DNA of 5,083 bases from Thiotrichaceae bacterium (GTDB lineage: Bacteria; Pseudomonadota; Gammaproteobacteria; Thiotrichales; Thiotrichaceae). The position numbers were made by a program, and so were the translations under genes. The stretch spans positions 1 to 5,083 of the forward strand of contig JALWYT010000225.1 in NCBI GenBank assembly GCA_026992705.1, in the 5' to 3' direction. The notes below the pieces were generated by a model. The model worked only from the letters and a program-made list of their open reading frames with translations. It did not search any database and was not told the DNA's origin. The number at the start of each line of letters is the position of its first letter. Within the stretch, counting starts at the first letter, position 1. This document shows positions 1 through 5,083 of the stretch, one piece after another.

Positions 1-115
1 CTTCAGAGCAATATCAGGTGATGGTTTCAAAACCTTAGCAGAAGGTCAAGAAGTGGCATTTGATGTTGAAGATGGGCAAAAAGGTCCTCAAGCATCTAAC
101 GTTACGCCTATCTAA
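1..115 (+). CDS. Cold-shock protein, CspA family (3' end only)
   Basis: This is the last 37 codons of a cold-shock-domain protein, read from base 2 and ending at TAA 113-115; its start lies outside the window. The visible peptide begins FRAISGDGFKTLAEGQEV and ends GPQASNVTPI, which matches the final strands of the five-stranded OB-fold barrel of CspA-type proteins. The GPxAxNV block is the family's typical last strand. Full-length members are about 65-75 residues and act as cytoplasmic single-stranded nucleic acid binding proteins, often as RNA chaperones. The nucleic-acid-binding RNP motifs lie upstream and cannot be checked. Which paralogue it is (cold-induced or constitutive) cannot be decided from this fragment. 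A strong terminator follows 30 bases after the stop, so the gene appears to be transcribed separately from nusB. Confidence 0.92.
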   Translation, partial: FRAISGDGFKTLAEGQEVAFDVEDGQKGPQASNVTPI

Positions 116-122
116 GCGAAGC

Positions 123-143
123 ATCTTTTATAAAAAGATTTTT
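123..143 (+). terminator. Weak A/T-rich hairpin between csp stop and main terminator
   Basis: ATCTTTT (123-129) and AAAAGAT (133-139) form a perfect 7-bp inverted repeat with a three-base loop, followed by TTTT (140-143). It starts 7 bases after the csp stop and precedes the stronger hairpin. With only one G-C pair it would be unstable, so it may be an auxiliary terminator, a 3'-end stabiliser of the csp mRNA, or chance in A/T-rich DNA. Confidence 0.35.
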
Positions 144-145
144 GC

Positions 146-177
146 AAAGCCCTTGCTTTATAGTGAGGGTTTTTTTT
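146..177 (+). terminator. Intrinsic terminator of the cold-shock gene
   Basis: The left arm CCCTTGC (150-156) pairs with GTGAGGG (163-169) around a six-base loop, using five Watson-Crick and two G-U pairs. An eight-base T-run (170-177) follows directly. The AAAG at 146-149 can pair with the first bases of the T-run and lengthen the stem. This is a textbook Rho-independent terminator and should separate the csp transcript from nusB. Confidence 0.88.
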
Positions 178-191
178 GACCTTCAATTAAC

Positions 192-221
192 TTGACGTAT
201 TTCTTTTAGTAGATCAATACT
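192..221 (+). promoter_or_regulatory. Possible sigma-70 promoter for nusB-thiL-pgpA
   Basis: TTGACG (192-197, five of six consensus -35 bases) is followed after 18 bases by AATACT (216-221, four of six -10 bases). It lies just beyond the csp terminator and about 130 bases before nusB, where a promoter is expected. The -10 is weak and A/T-rich spacers often give such matches by chance. I see no other convincing element in the 178-349 gap. Confidence 0.3.
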
Positions 222-349
222 AATAGTTATTGTATGTTTCGTAGCTTTAAAGCAAAACCCTTAACTTCATTATGCTAGATAACATAAGTTATTAATTCCA
301 TTTAAATGACAGTTGATACTTGCTACGCTAAATAGCAAAAGATAAAATA

Positions 350-832
350 ATGGCAAAAAAGACAATTACCGATATCCAAAAAAGAATTGCAGAACGACGT
401 GTCGCACGCAAGCTAGCCCTATTTGCTATCTATCAATGGCAAATGACGGGAAACGCTTTTGAGGATATTTATGTCCAACTCCAATATGACGAAAATTATA
501 CATCCGACTTCCAAAAAGCAGATGCTGCCTTTCTACATAGCCTTGTAAATTGTGCAATTAATCATTCAGAAAAAATTGATGCTTTGATTCAACCACATAT
601 TGATTATCGAACCCTAGAACAAGTCGATATGATTGAGCAAGCCGCTCTTCGTTTAGCAACCTGTGAATTATTACATCACATTGAAACGCCTTACAAAGTC
701 GTCGTGAGTGAAGTGGTTAATATCACTAAAAAATTTGGTGCTGAACAGGGGCATAAATTTGTCAATGGAATCTTAACCAAATTAATTACCCAACTCCGCC
801 CTATTGAGCTCAAAGCAAACCCCAAAAAATAA
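350..832 (+). CDS. nusB: Transcription antitermination factor NusB
   Basis: NusB binds the boxA RNA element with NusE (ribosomal protein S10) and helps RNA polymerase read through rRNA operons; it acts in the cytoplasm. The 160-residue product spans the all-helical NusB fold. The N-terminal helix is arginine-rich (RRVARKLALFAIYQW, residues 16-30), as in the RNA-binding start of the family. The C-terminal half carries the signature stretch from PYKVVVSEVV (114-123) through KKFGAEQGHKFVNGIL (127-142). It is about 20 residues longer than the E. coli protein (139 aa), owing to a short N-terminal extension before the arginine-rich helix and a slightly longer lysine-rich tail. The ATG at 350 has no good Shine-Dalgarno sequence; it is kept because the next in-frame ATG (codon 32) would remove the conserved first helix. 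The stop lies 9 bases before thiL. Unusually, a csp gene rather than ribH lies upstream. Confidence 0.97.
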   Translation: MAKKTITDIQKRIAERRVARKLALFAIYQWQMTGNAFEDIYVQLQYDENYTSDFQKADAAFLHSLVNCAINHSEKIDALIQPHIDYRTLEQVDMIEQAALRLATCELLHHIETPYKVVVSEVVNITKKFGAEQGHKFVNGILTKLITQLRPIELKANPKK

Positions 833-841
833 GATAAAACC

Positions 842-1792
842 ATGCCTGATGAATTTTCATTGATTGAAAAATACTTTTCATGGAAAAACATCCCAAAATC
901 AGTTGCCCTAGGTATAGGAGATGATGCTGCTATACTTAGTCTTCCTGAAAATAAACAATTAGTTACTTCTATAGATACCTTAATCGAAGGCATTCACTTC
1001 CCGAAAGAAACGGATGCTCACGCCATTGCTCATAAAGCACTTGCGATTAATCTAAGTGATTTAGCCGCAATGGGGGCTGATCCAGCATGGTTTACCCTAT
1101 CCCTTAGCTTGCCTGACAATGATGAAACATGGTTGCAAGAATTCTCAGAAGGCTTAAAAGCACTTGCACAACAATACGATATTTTTCTCGTGGGAGGCGA
1201 CACCACACGAGGAGCATTGAGCATCACCATACAAGTCATGGGCTTTGTTGAAAAAGACCAAGTCATGCTGCGTAGCGGAGCCAATCATCATGATAAAATT
1301 TATGTCACCGGTACATTAGGCGATGCCGCAGCAGGCTTAGCGGCATTACAAGGTGAACTCTATTTTGAACCTAACGATACCTTAGAATGTGTGAGTAAAT
1401 TAGAATACCCTCAGCCTTGCAATCACATTAGCCGAATTATCCGCAGCTATGCCTCAGCATGTATTGATATTTCTGATGGCACATTGGCTGATTTGCAACA
1501 TATTTTAGATGCTTCCTCAGTTGGAGCGATTATTAACACGGACAAGATCCCGCTATCTCCCATTTTGCAGAAACTAGACCGCAATAAAGCACTCGAATTA
1601 GCCTTAAGCGGCGGTGATGATTATCAATTGCTGTTTACCTTACCCCCTGTAAAAGCCTATCAATTAAGCTCGATTATCGAACGAAGAAAGCTAGCAATAA
1701 GCTGTATCGGCAGTATTGATAAATCTGTCGATGGTATAAAATTAGTCCCTGAACTCCCACTCGCTCAATATGGCTACAAGCATTTCACATGA
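842..1792 (+). CDS. thiL: Thiamine-monophosphate kinase ThiL
   Basis: ThiL phosphorylates thiamine monophosphate with ATP to give thiamine diphosphate, the active cofactor, as the last step of thiamine biosynthesis. The 316 residues compare well with about 325 in E. coli. Family landmarks appear in order: EFSLIEKYF at the start (4-12), GIGDD (24-28), the DT pair (45-46), NLSDLAAMGADPAW (70-83), GGDTTRG (118-124), VTGTLGDAAAGL (155-166), DISDG (209-213) and SGGDDYQL (256-263), with a YGYKHF ending. The Asp-rich motifs coordinate Mg2+ and the nucleotide in the AIR-synthase/ThiL (PurM-like) fold. The ATG at 842 fits the family N-terminus and follows nusB by 9 bases, with only weak purine-rich sequence before it. 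The last four bases overlap the pgpA start. The gene looks intact and has all its key motifs. Confidence 0.98.
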   Translation: MPDEFSLIEKYFSWKNIPKSVALGIGDDAAILSLPENKQLVTSIDTLIEGIHFPKETDAHAIAHKALAINLSDLAAMGADPAWFTLSLSLPDNDETWLQEFSEGLKALAQQYDIFLVGGDTTRGALSITIQVMGFVEKDQVMLRSGANHHDKIYVTGTLGDAAAGLAALQGELYFEPNDTLECVSKLEYPQPCNHISRIIRSYASACIDISDGTLADLQHILDASSVGAIINTDKIPLSPILQKLDRNKALELALSGGDDYQLLFTLPPVKAYQLSSIIERRKLAISCIGSIDKSVDGIKLVPELPLAQYGYKHFT

Positions 1793-2271
1793 AAAAGAAT
1801 CCTAGCATCAAAACCATCTTTAGCTCCCCCATACATTTTCTAGCCTTTGGCTTTGGCAGCGGCTTATCCCCTTTTGCACCAGGAACAGCAGGAACATTAG
1901 CCGTTATTCCGATTTATTTATTACTGCAAACATTAGATCTTATCCCCTATGTTCTTATCACTTGTATTATTTGTTTAATTGGGGTTTACCTATGTGGTGC
2001 CTCATCTCAAAAACTTGGTGTACATGACCATAGTGGTATTGTTTGGGATGAGTTTGCGGGTTATTTAATTACCATGATTGCCGCACCAAAAGGTTGGATA
2101 TGGGTAGGCTTAGGCTTTATTTTATTTAGAATATTTGATATATGGAAACCTTGGCCAATCAATATTATCGACAAAAAAATCAGAGGTGGTTTAGGTATTA
2201 TGTTAGATGATATTGTTGCTGGTGTATTCTCACTGAGTGTTCTACAACTTATGTATATTAGTTTTTATTAA
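1789..2271 (+). CDS. pgpA: Phosphatidylglycerophosphatase A
   Basis: PgpA is an inner-membrane lipid phosphatase that removes phosphate from phosphatidylglycerol phosphate to make phosphatidylglycerol. The 160 residues (E. coli 172) include the diagnostic blocks GFGSGLSPFAPGTAG (21-35), GVHDHSGIVWDE (77-88), FRIFDIWKPWP (113-123) and GGLGIMLDDIVAG (133-145). The conserved acidic residues in these blocks are expected to bind Mg2+ and act in catalysis. Hydrophobic segments at roughly 38-70, 90-115 and 142-159 are consistent with a small multi-pass membrane protein. Its ATG overlaps the thiL stop as ATGA (1789-1792) and has no Shine-Dalgarno of its own, so translation is probably coupled to thiL. 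It appears to be the last gene of the operon, with a hairpin-plus-T-run 8 bases after its stop. Confidence 0.97.
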   Translation: MKKNPSIKTIFSSPIHFLAFGFGSGLSPFAPGTAGTLAVIPIYLLLQTLDLIPYVLITCIICLIGVYLCGASSQKLGVHDHSGIVWDEFAGYLITMIAAPKGWIWVGLGFILFRIFDIWKPWPINIIDKKIRGGLGIMLDDIVAGVFSLSVLQLMYISFY

Positions 2272-2279
2272 ATGTATAT

Positions 2280-2304
2280 GTAATTGTAACGAACGATTAC
2301 TTTT
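2280..2304 (+). terminator. Probable terminator of nusB-thiL-pgpA
   Basis: GTAATTGT (2280-2287) pairs with ACGATTAC (2293-2300) through eight pairs, one of them G-U, closing a five-base loop AACGA. TTTT (2301-2304) follows, and a second T-run occurs at 2309-2313. The stem is A/T-rich and the first T-run short, so termination may be partial and some readthrough into the regulator gene is possible. Confidence 0.6.
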
Positions 2305-2332
2305 AAACTTTTTCTAGTCTTTAATCTTGCAT

Positions 2333-2361
2333 TTTGATAGTGTGCTGATTACTCTATCAAA
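2333..2361. repeat. Perfect 8-bp inverted repeat upstream of the regulator gene
   Basis: TTTGATAG (2333-2340) is exactly mirrored by CTATCAAA (2354-2361) across a 13-base spacer. There is no T-run behind it on the + strand, so it is not a plain terminator. It may be a dyad operator or an mRNA leader hairpin of the downstream two-component genes. A chance origin cannot be excluded in A/T-rich DNA. Confidence 0.55.
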
Positions 2362-2385
2362 GCTAAATAGCTAGCTAAAAAACTA
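2362..2385. repeat. Imperfect tandem 12-bp repeat
   Basis: GCTAAATAGCTA (2362-2373) is followed directly by GCTAAAAAACTA (2374-2385), identical at 10 of 12 positions. It abuts the inverted repeat at 2333-2361 and lies about 95 bases before the regulator start. OmpR/PhoP-family regulators typically bind head-to-tail half-sites about one helical turn apart, so this could be a binding site, but it does not match the enterobacterial PhoP box (GTTTA half-sites on an 11-bp step). Confidence 0.5.
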
Positions 2386-2409
2386 CTAACAAAAAACACT
2401 GGGCAAGAA

Positions 2410-2439
2410 TTAACTAACATTCATTACTGATTCTAGTAT
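2410..2439 (+). promoter_or_regulatory. Possible promoter of the two-component operon
   Basis: TTAACT (2410-2415) and TAGTAT (2434-2439) each match four of six sigma-70 consensus bases and are 18 bases apart. Transcription would begin near 2446, giving a leader of about 33 bases before the ATG at 2479. Both hexamers are weak, as expected for an activated or autoregulated promoter but also for a chance match. Confidence 0.28.
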
Positions 2440-2445
2440 TGATTC
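2425..2445. repeat. Direct repeat TAYTGATTC on a 12-bp step
   Basis: TACTGATTC (2425-2433) and TATTGATTC (2437-2445) match at 8 of 9 positions and start 12 bases apart, the same step as the tandem repeat upstream. The pair overlaps the proposed -10 element of the regulator promoter. It is a possible half-site pair for autoregulation, suggested only by spacing and position. Confidence 0.3.
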
Positions 2446-2467
2446 CACAAATTACTCAAAAATACTT

Positions 2468-2472
2468 AGGGG
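2468..2472 (+). promoter_or_regulatory. Ribosome binding site of the response regulator gene
   Basis: AGGGG lies six bases before the ATG at 2479. It is the clearest Shine-Dalgarno-like sequence in front of any complete gene in the window and supports the chosen start, since most other genes here lack one. Confidence 0.7.
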
Positions 2473-2478
2473 CATACT

Positions 2479-3159
2479 ATGCGAGTACTGGTTATTGAAG
2501 ATGAACATGATATCCGCGAACAAATTGCAGAAGAATTAAAAGCAGCAGGATTTGTCGTTGATTTAGCTGCAAATGGAACTGATGGTCGTTATAAAGCCTG
2601 TGAATATCCTATTGACATTGCAGTCATTGATTTAGGCTTACCCGAGGTTAATGGTATTGAAATTATTGAAGCTGTACGGGCAAAAGGTCTGGACTACCCC
2701 ATTCTTATCCTAACGGCTCGTGGACGTTGGCAAAATAAAGTTGAGGGTTTAGAAGCAGGTGCTGATGACTATTTGGTTAAACCTTATCACTTTGAAGAAC
2801 TAATTGCTCGCCTGAAAGCTTTATTACGTAGGAATAACCGTTGGACTCAGGCGGAACTTAAATGTGGTCCAATTACACTGAATACATCTGAACAGCGAGT
2901 ATTATTGAATAATAAAGAAGTCACTCTGACTGCATATGAATATAAAGTCCTTGAACACCTCATCTTACATGCAGGTGAAGTCATTTCTAAAACAAAATTG
3001 ACTGAAAGTCTTTATGCAGAAGATGCAGATCGTGATAGCAATGTTATCGAAGTTTTTATCCGCCGTTTACGTACAAAACTGGATCCTAATAATACATTAA
3101 AGCCCATTGAAACACTTCGTGGTAGAGGTTATCGCTTCACCTTGCCTAGAAATCAATAA
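2479..3159 (+). CDS. phoP: PhoP-type response regulator (OmpR family)
   Basis: This is a 226-residue DNA-binding response regulator. The receiver domain (about 1-118) has the acidic pair Glu7-Asp8, the phospho-acceptor Asp51 in VIDLGLP, Thr79 and Lys101 in KPYHFEE. The C-terminal winged-helix domain (about 128-222) includes LTAYEYKVLEHL (150-161), a recognition-helix region SNVIEVFIRRLRTKL (187-201) and a GRGYRF wing (215-220). The opening MRVLVIEDE, the IDLGLP and RGRWQNKVEGLEAGADDYLVKP stretches (81-102) and the domain order resemble E. coli PhoP more than PmrA or QseB. It is expected to be phosphorylated by the kinase encoded 19 bases downstream and to bind its target promoters as a dimer. 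A good ribosome binding site supports the start. The symbol reflects family resemblance; the signal and regulon may differ from enteric PhoP. Confidence 0.9.
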   Translation: MRVLVIEDEHDIREQIAEELKAAGFVVDLAANGTDGRYKACEYPIDIAVIDLGLPEVNGIEIIEAVRAKGLDYPILILTARGRWQNKVEGLEAGADDYLVKPYHFEELIARLKALLRRNNRWTQAELKCGPITLNTSEQRVLLNNKEVTLTAYEYKVLEHLILHAGEVISKTKLTESLYAEDADRDSNVIEVFIRRLRTKLDPNNTLKPIETLRGRGYRFTLPRNQ

Positions 3160-3178
3160 ATAAATTTAACAGCTCTGC

Positions 3179-4624
3179 ATGAATTCACTTCGAGCGAGAC
3201 AGCTTGTCACGACCTTAGGAATTATGATTATTGGAATTCTTATTCTTGGTCTCACTTTACATTATTATTACAAAAATGATGCTGTCAATAACATGAAGCG
3301 GAAGCTTACTGATTACAATAATGAGTTACTTGGATATTTTATTTTTGAACGAGGTAAATTTACAATTGATCCTGATTCTAAACCTGCATTACATGAATTT
3401 ATGCAAGCAAATAATTTCTCCTCACAAGGCTCTGATGCTGTTTTTGCCTATTTACAAGATGTTTCAACACAAGAAATTTTATGGCATAGCTATGACCCTA
3501 ATGAGCCTAAGGAGGTATTGCAACGTACCAAAAACTATTTATTAACATTTGATGTTTTTGCAGATCCATTACACTGGGTAGAAGGTGAGTATTATCCTGT
3601 TATTCCTAAAAACCCACCCGAACCAATACCTGAAGTCTTTAAACAACTTCACATTGTTATTGCTCAAGGTTTTAATTATCCTCCTTATAGTGATTACCAA
3701 TTAGTTGTAGCAGGCAGTCTTCAAGCCATTGAAAATGCGAATAAGCAACAAATGACTTTATTGGTTATCTTATTTTTTATTTCCATTTTATTAGTTATTG
3801 TTGCTCAAATGGCACTAAGCTTCTGGGTTGTCGCTCCGATTCAAGAATTTGAGTCTGAAATTAGAGAAATCGAGGCTGGTAAGCAAGACTTTATCATAGA
3901 TCCATATCCTGAAGAATTAATCCCTGTTAAAAATGCGATTAATGCCCTACTTCATTATGAAAAAGGACAAAAACAACGCTATCGTGATGCTCTAGATGAT
4001 CTAGCTCATAGTTTAAAAACACCTTTAGCCGCACTACAAGGTTTTATTGAACAAGAGCAACGGTATACAAAAAATAATGAATTAAATCCTCGCATCAAAG
4101 GTATTGCAGGACAGCTTGACCGTATGAATGATATTATTGCCTATCAATTACGCCGAGCAGTCGTTAATGAGCAATATGCGATGATTGCACCACAAGCGAT
4201 TAAGCCAGTTTTAGAGCGACTAGTTAACTCATTGGATAAAGTGTATCGAGATAAAGAAATTGACTTTATTATTAATGTTGATAATGAATGTAGATGCCGC
4301 CTTGAATACGATGATTTAATGGAATTATTTGGTAACTTAATGAATAATTCCTGCCGATTCTGTGAAAAAACGGTTGCTGTAAGTGCAGCCTATGAAAAAA
4401 ATATGCTTATTGTTGATATAGATGATGATGGCATGGGTTTCCCTGGTGATAATCCATCTGATCTATTAAAGCGTGGTATTCGTGCTGATAGTAAAACAGA
4501 AGGTCAAGGTATTGGTATGGCAGTATCTACAGAAATCGTAACATCCGTTGGCGGTCATATTGAATTACTAGCCTCTCCTCCTCCCTATTTAGGAGCTAGA
4601 GTCCGCTTATCCCTCCCCATATAA
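3179..4624 (+). CDS. phoQ: PhoQ-type membrane sensor histidine kinase
   Basis: This 481-residue inner-membrane kinase is the likely partner of the upstream regulator. Visible in order: a short N-terminus NSLRARQLV resembling the PhoQ start, TM1 (about 11-30), a periplasmic sensor domain (about 31-190), TM2 (about 192-218), a HAMP linker starting at API (219-221), and a dimerisation/phosphoacceptor helix with DDLAHSLKTPLAAL (273-286), placing the phosphorylated histidine at 277. The ATPase domain has an N box with GNLMNNSCRFC (385-395), DDDGMG (415-420) and GQGIGMAV (442-449). The HSLKTPLA box and SCRFC closely mirror PhoQ's HSLKTPLA and ACKYC. Length agrees with E. coli PhoQ (486). The sensor domain keeps a PhoQ-like YLQDVSTQEILWHSYDP segment (91-107) but shows no dense acidic cluster, so its ligand may differ. 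No clear Shine-Dalgarno precedes the ATG. The stop overlaps the next start by one base. Confidence 0.9.
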   Translation: MNSLRARQLVTTLGIMIIGILILGLTLHYYYKNDAVNNMKRKLTDYNNELLGYFIFERGKFTIDPDSKPALHEFMQANNFSSQGSDAVFAYLQDVSTQEILWHSYDPNEPKEVLQRTKNYLLTFDVFADPLHWVEGEYYPVIPKNPPEPIPEVFKQLHIVIAQGFNYPPYSDYQLVVAGSLQAIENANKQQMTLLVILFFISILLVIVAQMALSFWVVAPIQEFESEIREIEAGKQDFIIDPYPEELIPVKNAINALLHYEKGQKQRYRDALDDLAHSLKTPLAALQGFIEQEQRYTKNNELNPRIKGIAGQLDRMNDIIAYQLRRAVVNEQYAMIAPQAIKPVLERLVNSLDKVYRDKEIDFIINVDNECRCRLEYDDLMELFGNLMNNSCRFCEKTVAVSAAYEKNMLIVDIDDDGMGFPGDNPSDLLKRGIRADSKTEGQGIGMAVSTEIVTSVGGHIELLASPPPYLGARVRLSLPI

Positions 4625-5083
4625 TGACTGATAAACTTGCCGCATGGTTTCGACCACATAAACATCAAATCAGCAAAAAACAAGCCATCGTCATTGGTGG
4701 TGGTATCGCAGGTTCACAAATTGCATGGCACTTAGCAGAACGAGATTGGCAAGTTACTGTTATTGAACGCCACACAAGCCTAGCAACAGAAGCATCGGGC
4801 AACAAAGCGGGTATAATTTCACCAAAAATGACCGCTAAACCCAGTTTAGGTGAAGATTTTTACATCGCTTGTTTTCGCTATATCACTCAACAACTAAAGA
4901 CACTAGAAAAACAAAATTATTCTTTTGCTTGGGATGCCTGCGGCGTATTACAGCTCAATCACAACCAACGCGAATTAGCTCGCTGGCAATCACTCAAGCA
5001 ACGTAATTTTTCTGATGATTTTTTGCAGTGCGTATCTGCCGAAGAAGCCTCTGAATTATCAAGCATTGAATTAAAACTTGGAG
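4624..5083 (+). CDS. mnmC: FAD-dependent oxidoreductase, MnmC C-terminal-domain type (5' part)
   Basis: The first 153 codons are visible; the 3' end is outside the window. A Rossmann dinucleotide-binding motif AIVIGGGIAGSQIAWHLA (21-38), with the ribose-binding Glu48 after strand VTVIE, marks a DAO-family flavoprotein. EASGNKAGIISPKM (56-69) and WDACGVLQLN (103-112) resemble the ASGNxxGxxxP and CGVxQL blocks of the MnmC oxidoreductase domain. That domain removes the carboxymethyl group of cmnm5(s2)U34 in tRNA to give nm5(s2)U. Only about 20 residues precede the FAD motif, so the methyltransferase (MnmD) half that makes up the N-terminus of the bifunctional enzyme is absent from this protein. 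The ATG shares a base with the kinase stop (TAATG) and has no Shine-Dalgarno, implying translational coupling. Alternatives are another DAO-family enzyme such as a glycine oxidase or D-amino-acid dehydrogenase; MnmC fits best. Confidence 0.78.
   Translation, partial: MTDKLAAWFRPHKHQISKKQAIVIGGGIAGSQIAWHLAERDWQVTVIERHTSLATEASGNKAGIISPKMTAKPSLGEDFYIACFRYITQQLKTLEKQNYSFAWDACGVLQLNHNQRELARWQSLKQRNFSDDFLQCVSAEEASELSSIELKLG

Noticed and set aside
306..335. Nine-codon open frame (MTVDTCYAK) just before nusB
   Set aside because: There is no ribosome binding site or codons suggesting attenuation, and no alternative hairpins around it; tiny frames like this are expected by chance.
343..348. TAAAAT, a good -10 match, immediately before the nusB ATG
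   Set aside because: Any start from it would fall inside nusB, and the nearest -35-like TTGATA (313-318) is 24 bases away, too far.
691..993. Minus-strand open frame of 100 codons across the nusB-thiL junction
   Set aside because: It lies opposite two well-recognised genes and its translation resembles no family I know; it is a shadow of their coding sequence.
1030..1284. Minus-strand open frame of 84 codons inside thiL
   Set aside because: It is wholly antisense to conserved ThiL motifs, with no start signal or recognisable product.
2362..2385. Canonical enterobacterial PhoP box in the tandem repeat
   Set aside because: The half-sites on the minus strand read TTTAGCT rather than (T/G)GTTTA and are spaced 12 rather than 11 bases apart, so it is listed only as an unexplained repeat.
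2439..2466. Alternative promoter TTGATT / AATACT with a 16-base spacer before the response regulator
   Set aside because: Transcription would start at about 2473, after the AGGGG ribosome binding site, so the message would lack that site.
3321..3545. Plus-strand open frame of 74 codons inside the kinase gene
   Set aside because: It is out of frame within the kinase sensor region, has no ribosome binding site and its peptide is unlike any known family.

Overview
This window looks like chromosomal, housekeeping DNA from a low-GC gammaproteobacterium. That assignment rests on the resemblance of ThiL, PgpA and NusB to the enterobacterial proteins and on a PhoP/PhoQ-type two-component pair. All genes are on the + strand and share the same A/T-leaning codon use. 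I see no insertion sequence, phage gene, tRNA, rRNA or CRISPR array, and I cannot name the genus with confidence.

Layout. (1) Positions 1-115 hold the 3' end of a cold-shock (CspA-family) gene, closed by a clear intrinsic terminator at 146-177. (2) After a gap of about 170 bp with one weak promoter candidate comes a compact three-gene operon: nusB (350-832), thiL (842-1792) and pgpA (1789-2271). The thiL-pgpA junction is an ATGA overlap. A hairpin with a short T-run (2280-2304) probably ends this transcript. (3) The 207-bp gap 2272-2478 carries that terminator, a perfect 8-bp inverted repeat, an imperfect tandem 12-bp repeat, a direct repeat also on a 12-bp step, a weak promoter candidate and a recognisable ribosome binding site. 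It is the likely control region of the next unit. (4) A response regulator (2479-3159) and a sensor kinase (3179-4624) of the PhoP/PhoQ type follow. A FAD-dependent oxidoreductase then begins on the last base of the kinase stop codon and runs off the window. It resembles the C-terminal, oxidoreductase half of the tRNA-modification enzyme MnmC.

How the genes work together. The first operon groups an rRNA transcription antitermination factor, the last step of thiamine diphosphate synthesis and a phosphatidylglycerol-forming phosphatase. This is the usual bacterial neighbourhood, but the ribH gene that commonly precedes nusB is absent here. The second unit is a complete phosphorelay pair: PhoQ-like His277 passes phosphate to PhoP-like Asp51. 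The translationally coupled tRNA-wobble-modification gene behind it is the least routine feature of the window.

Nothing here amounts to a new defence, mobile or RNA system. The most useful leads are the phoPQ-mnmC coupling, the free-standing MnmC oxidoreductase domain, the changed sensor region of the PhoQ-like kinase, and the repeats upstream of the regulator.
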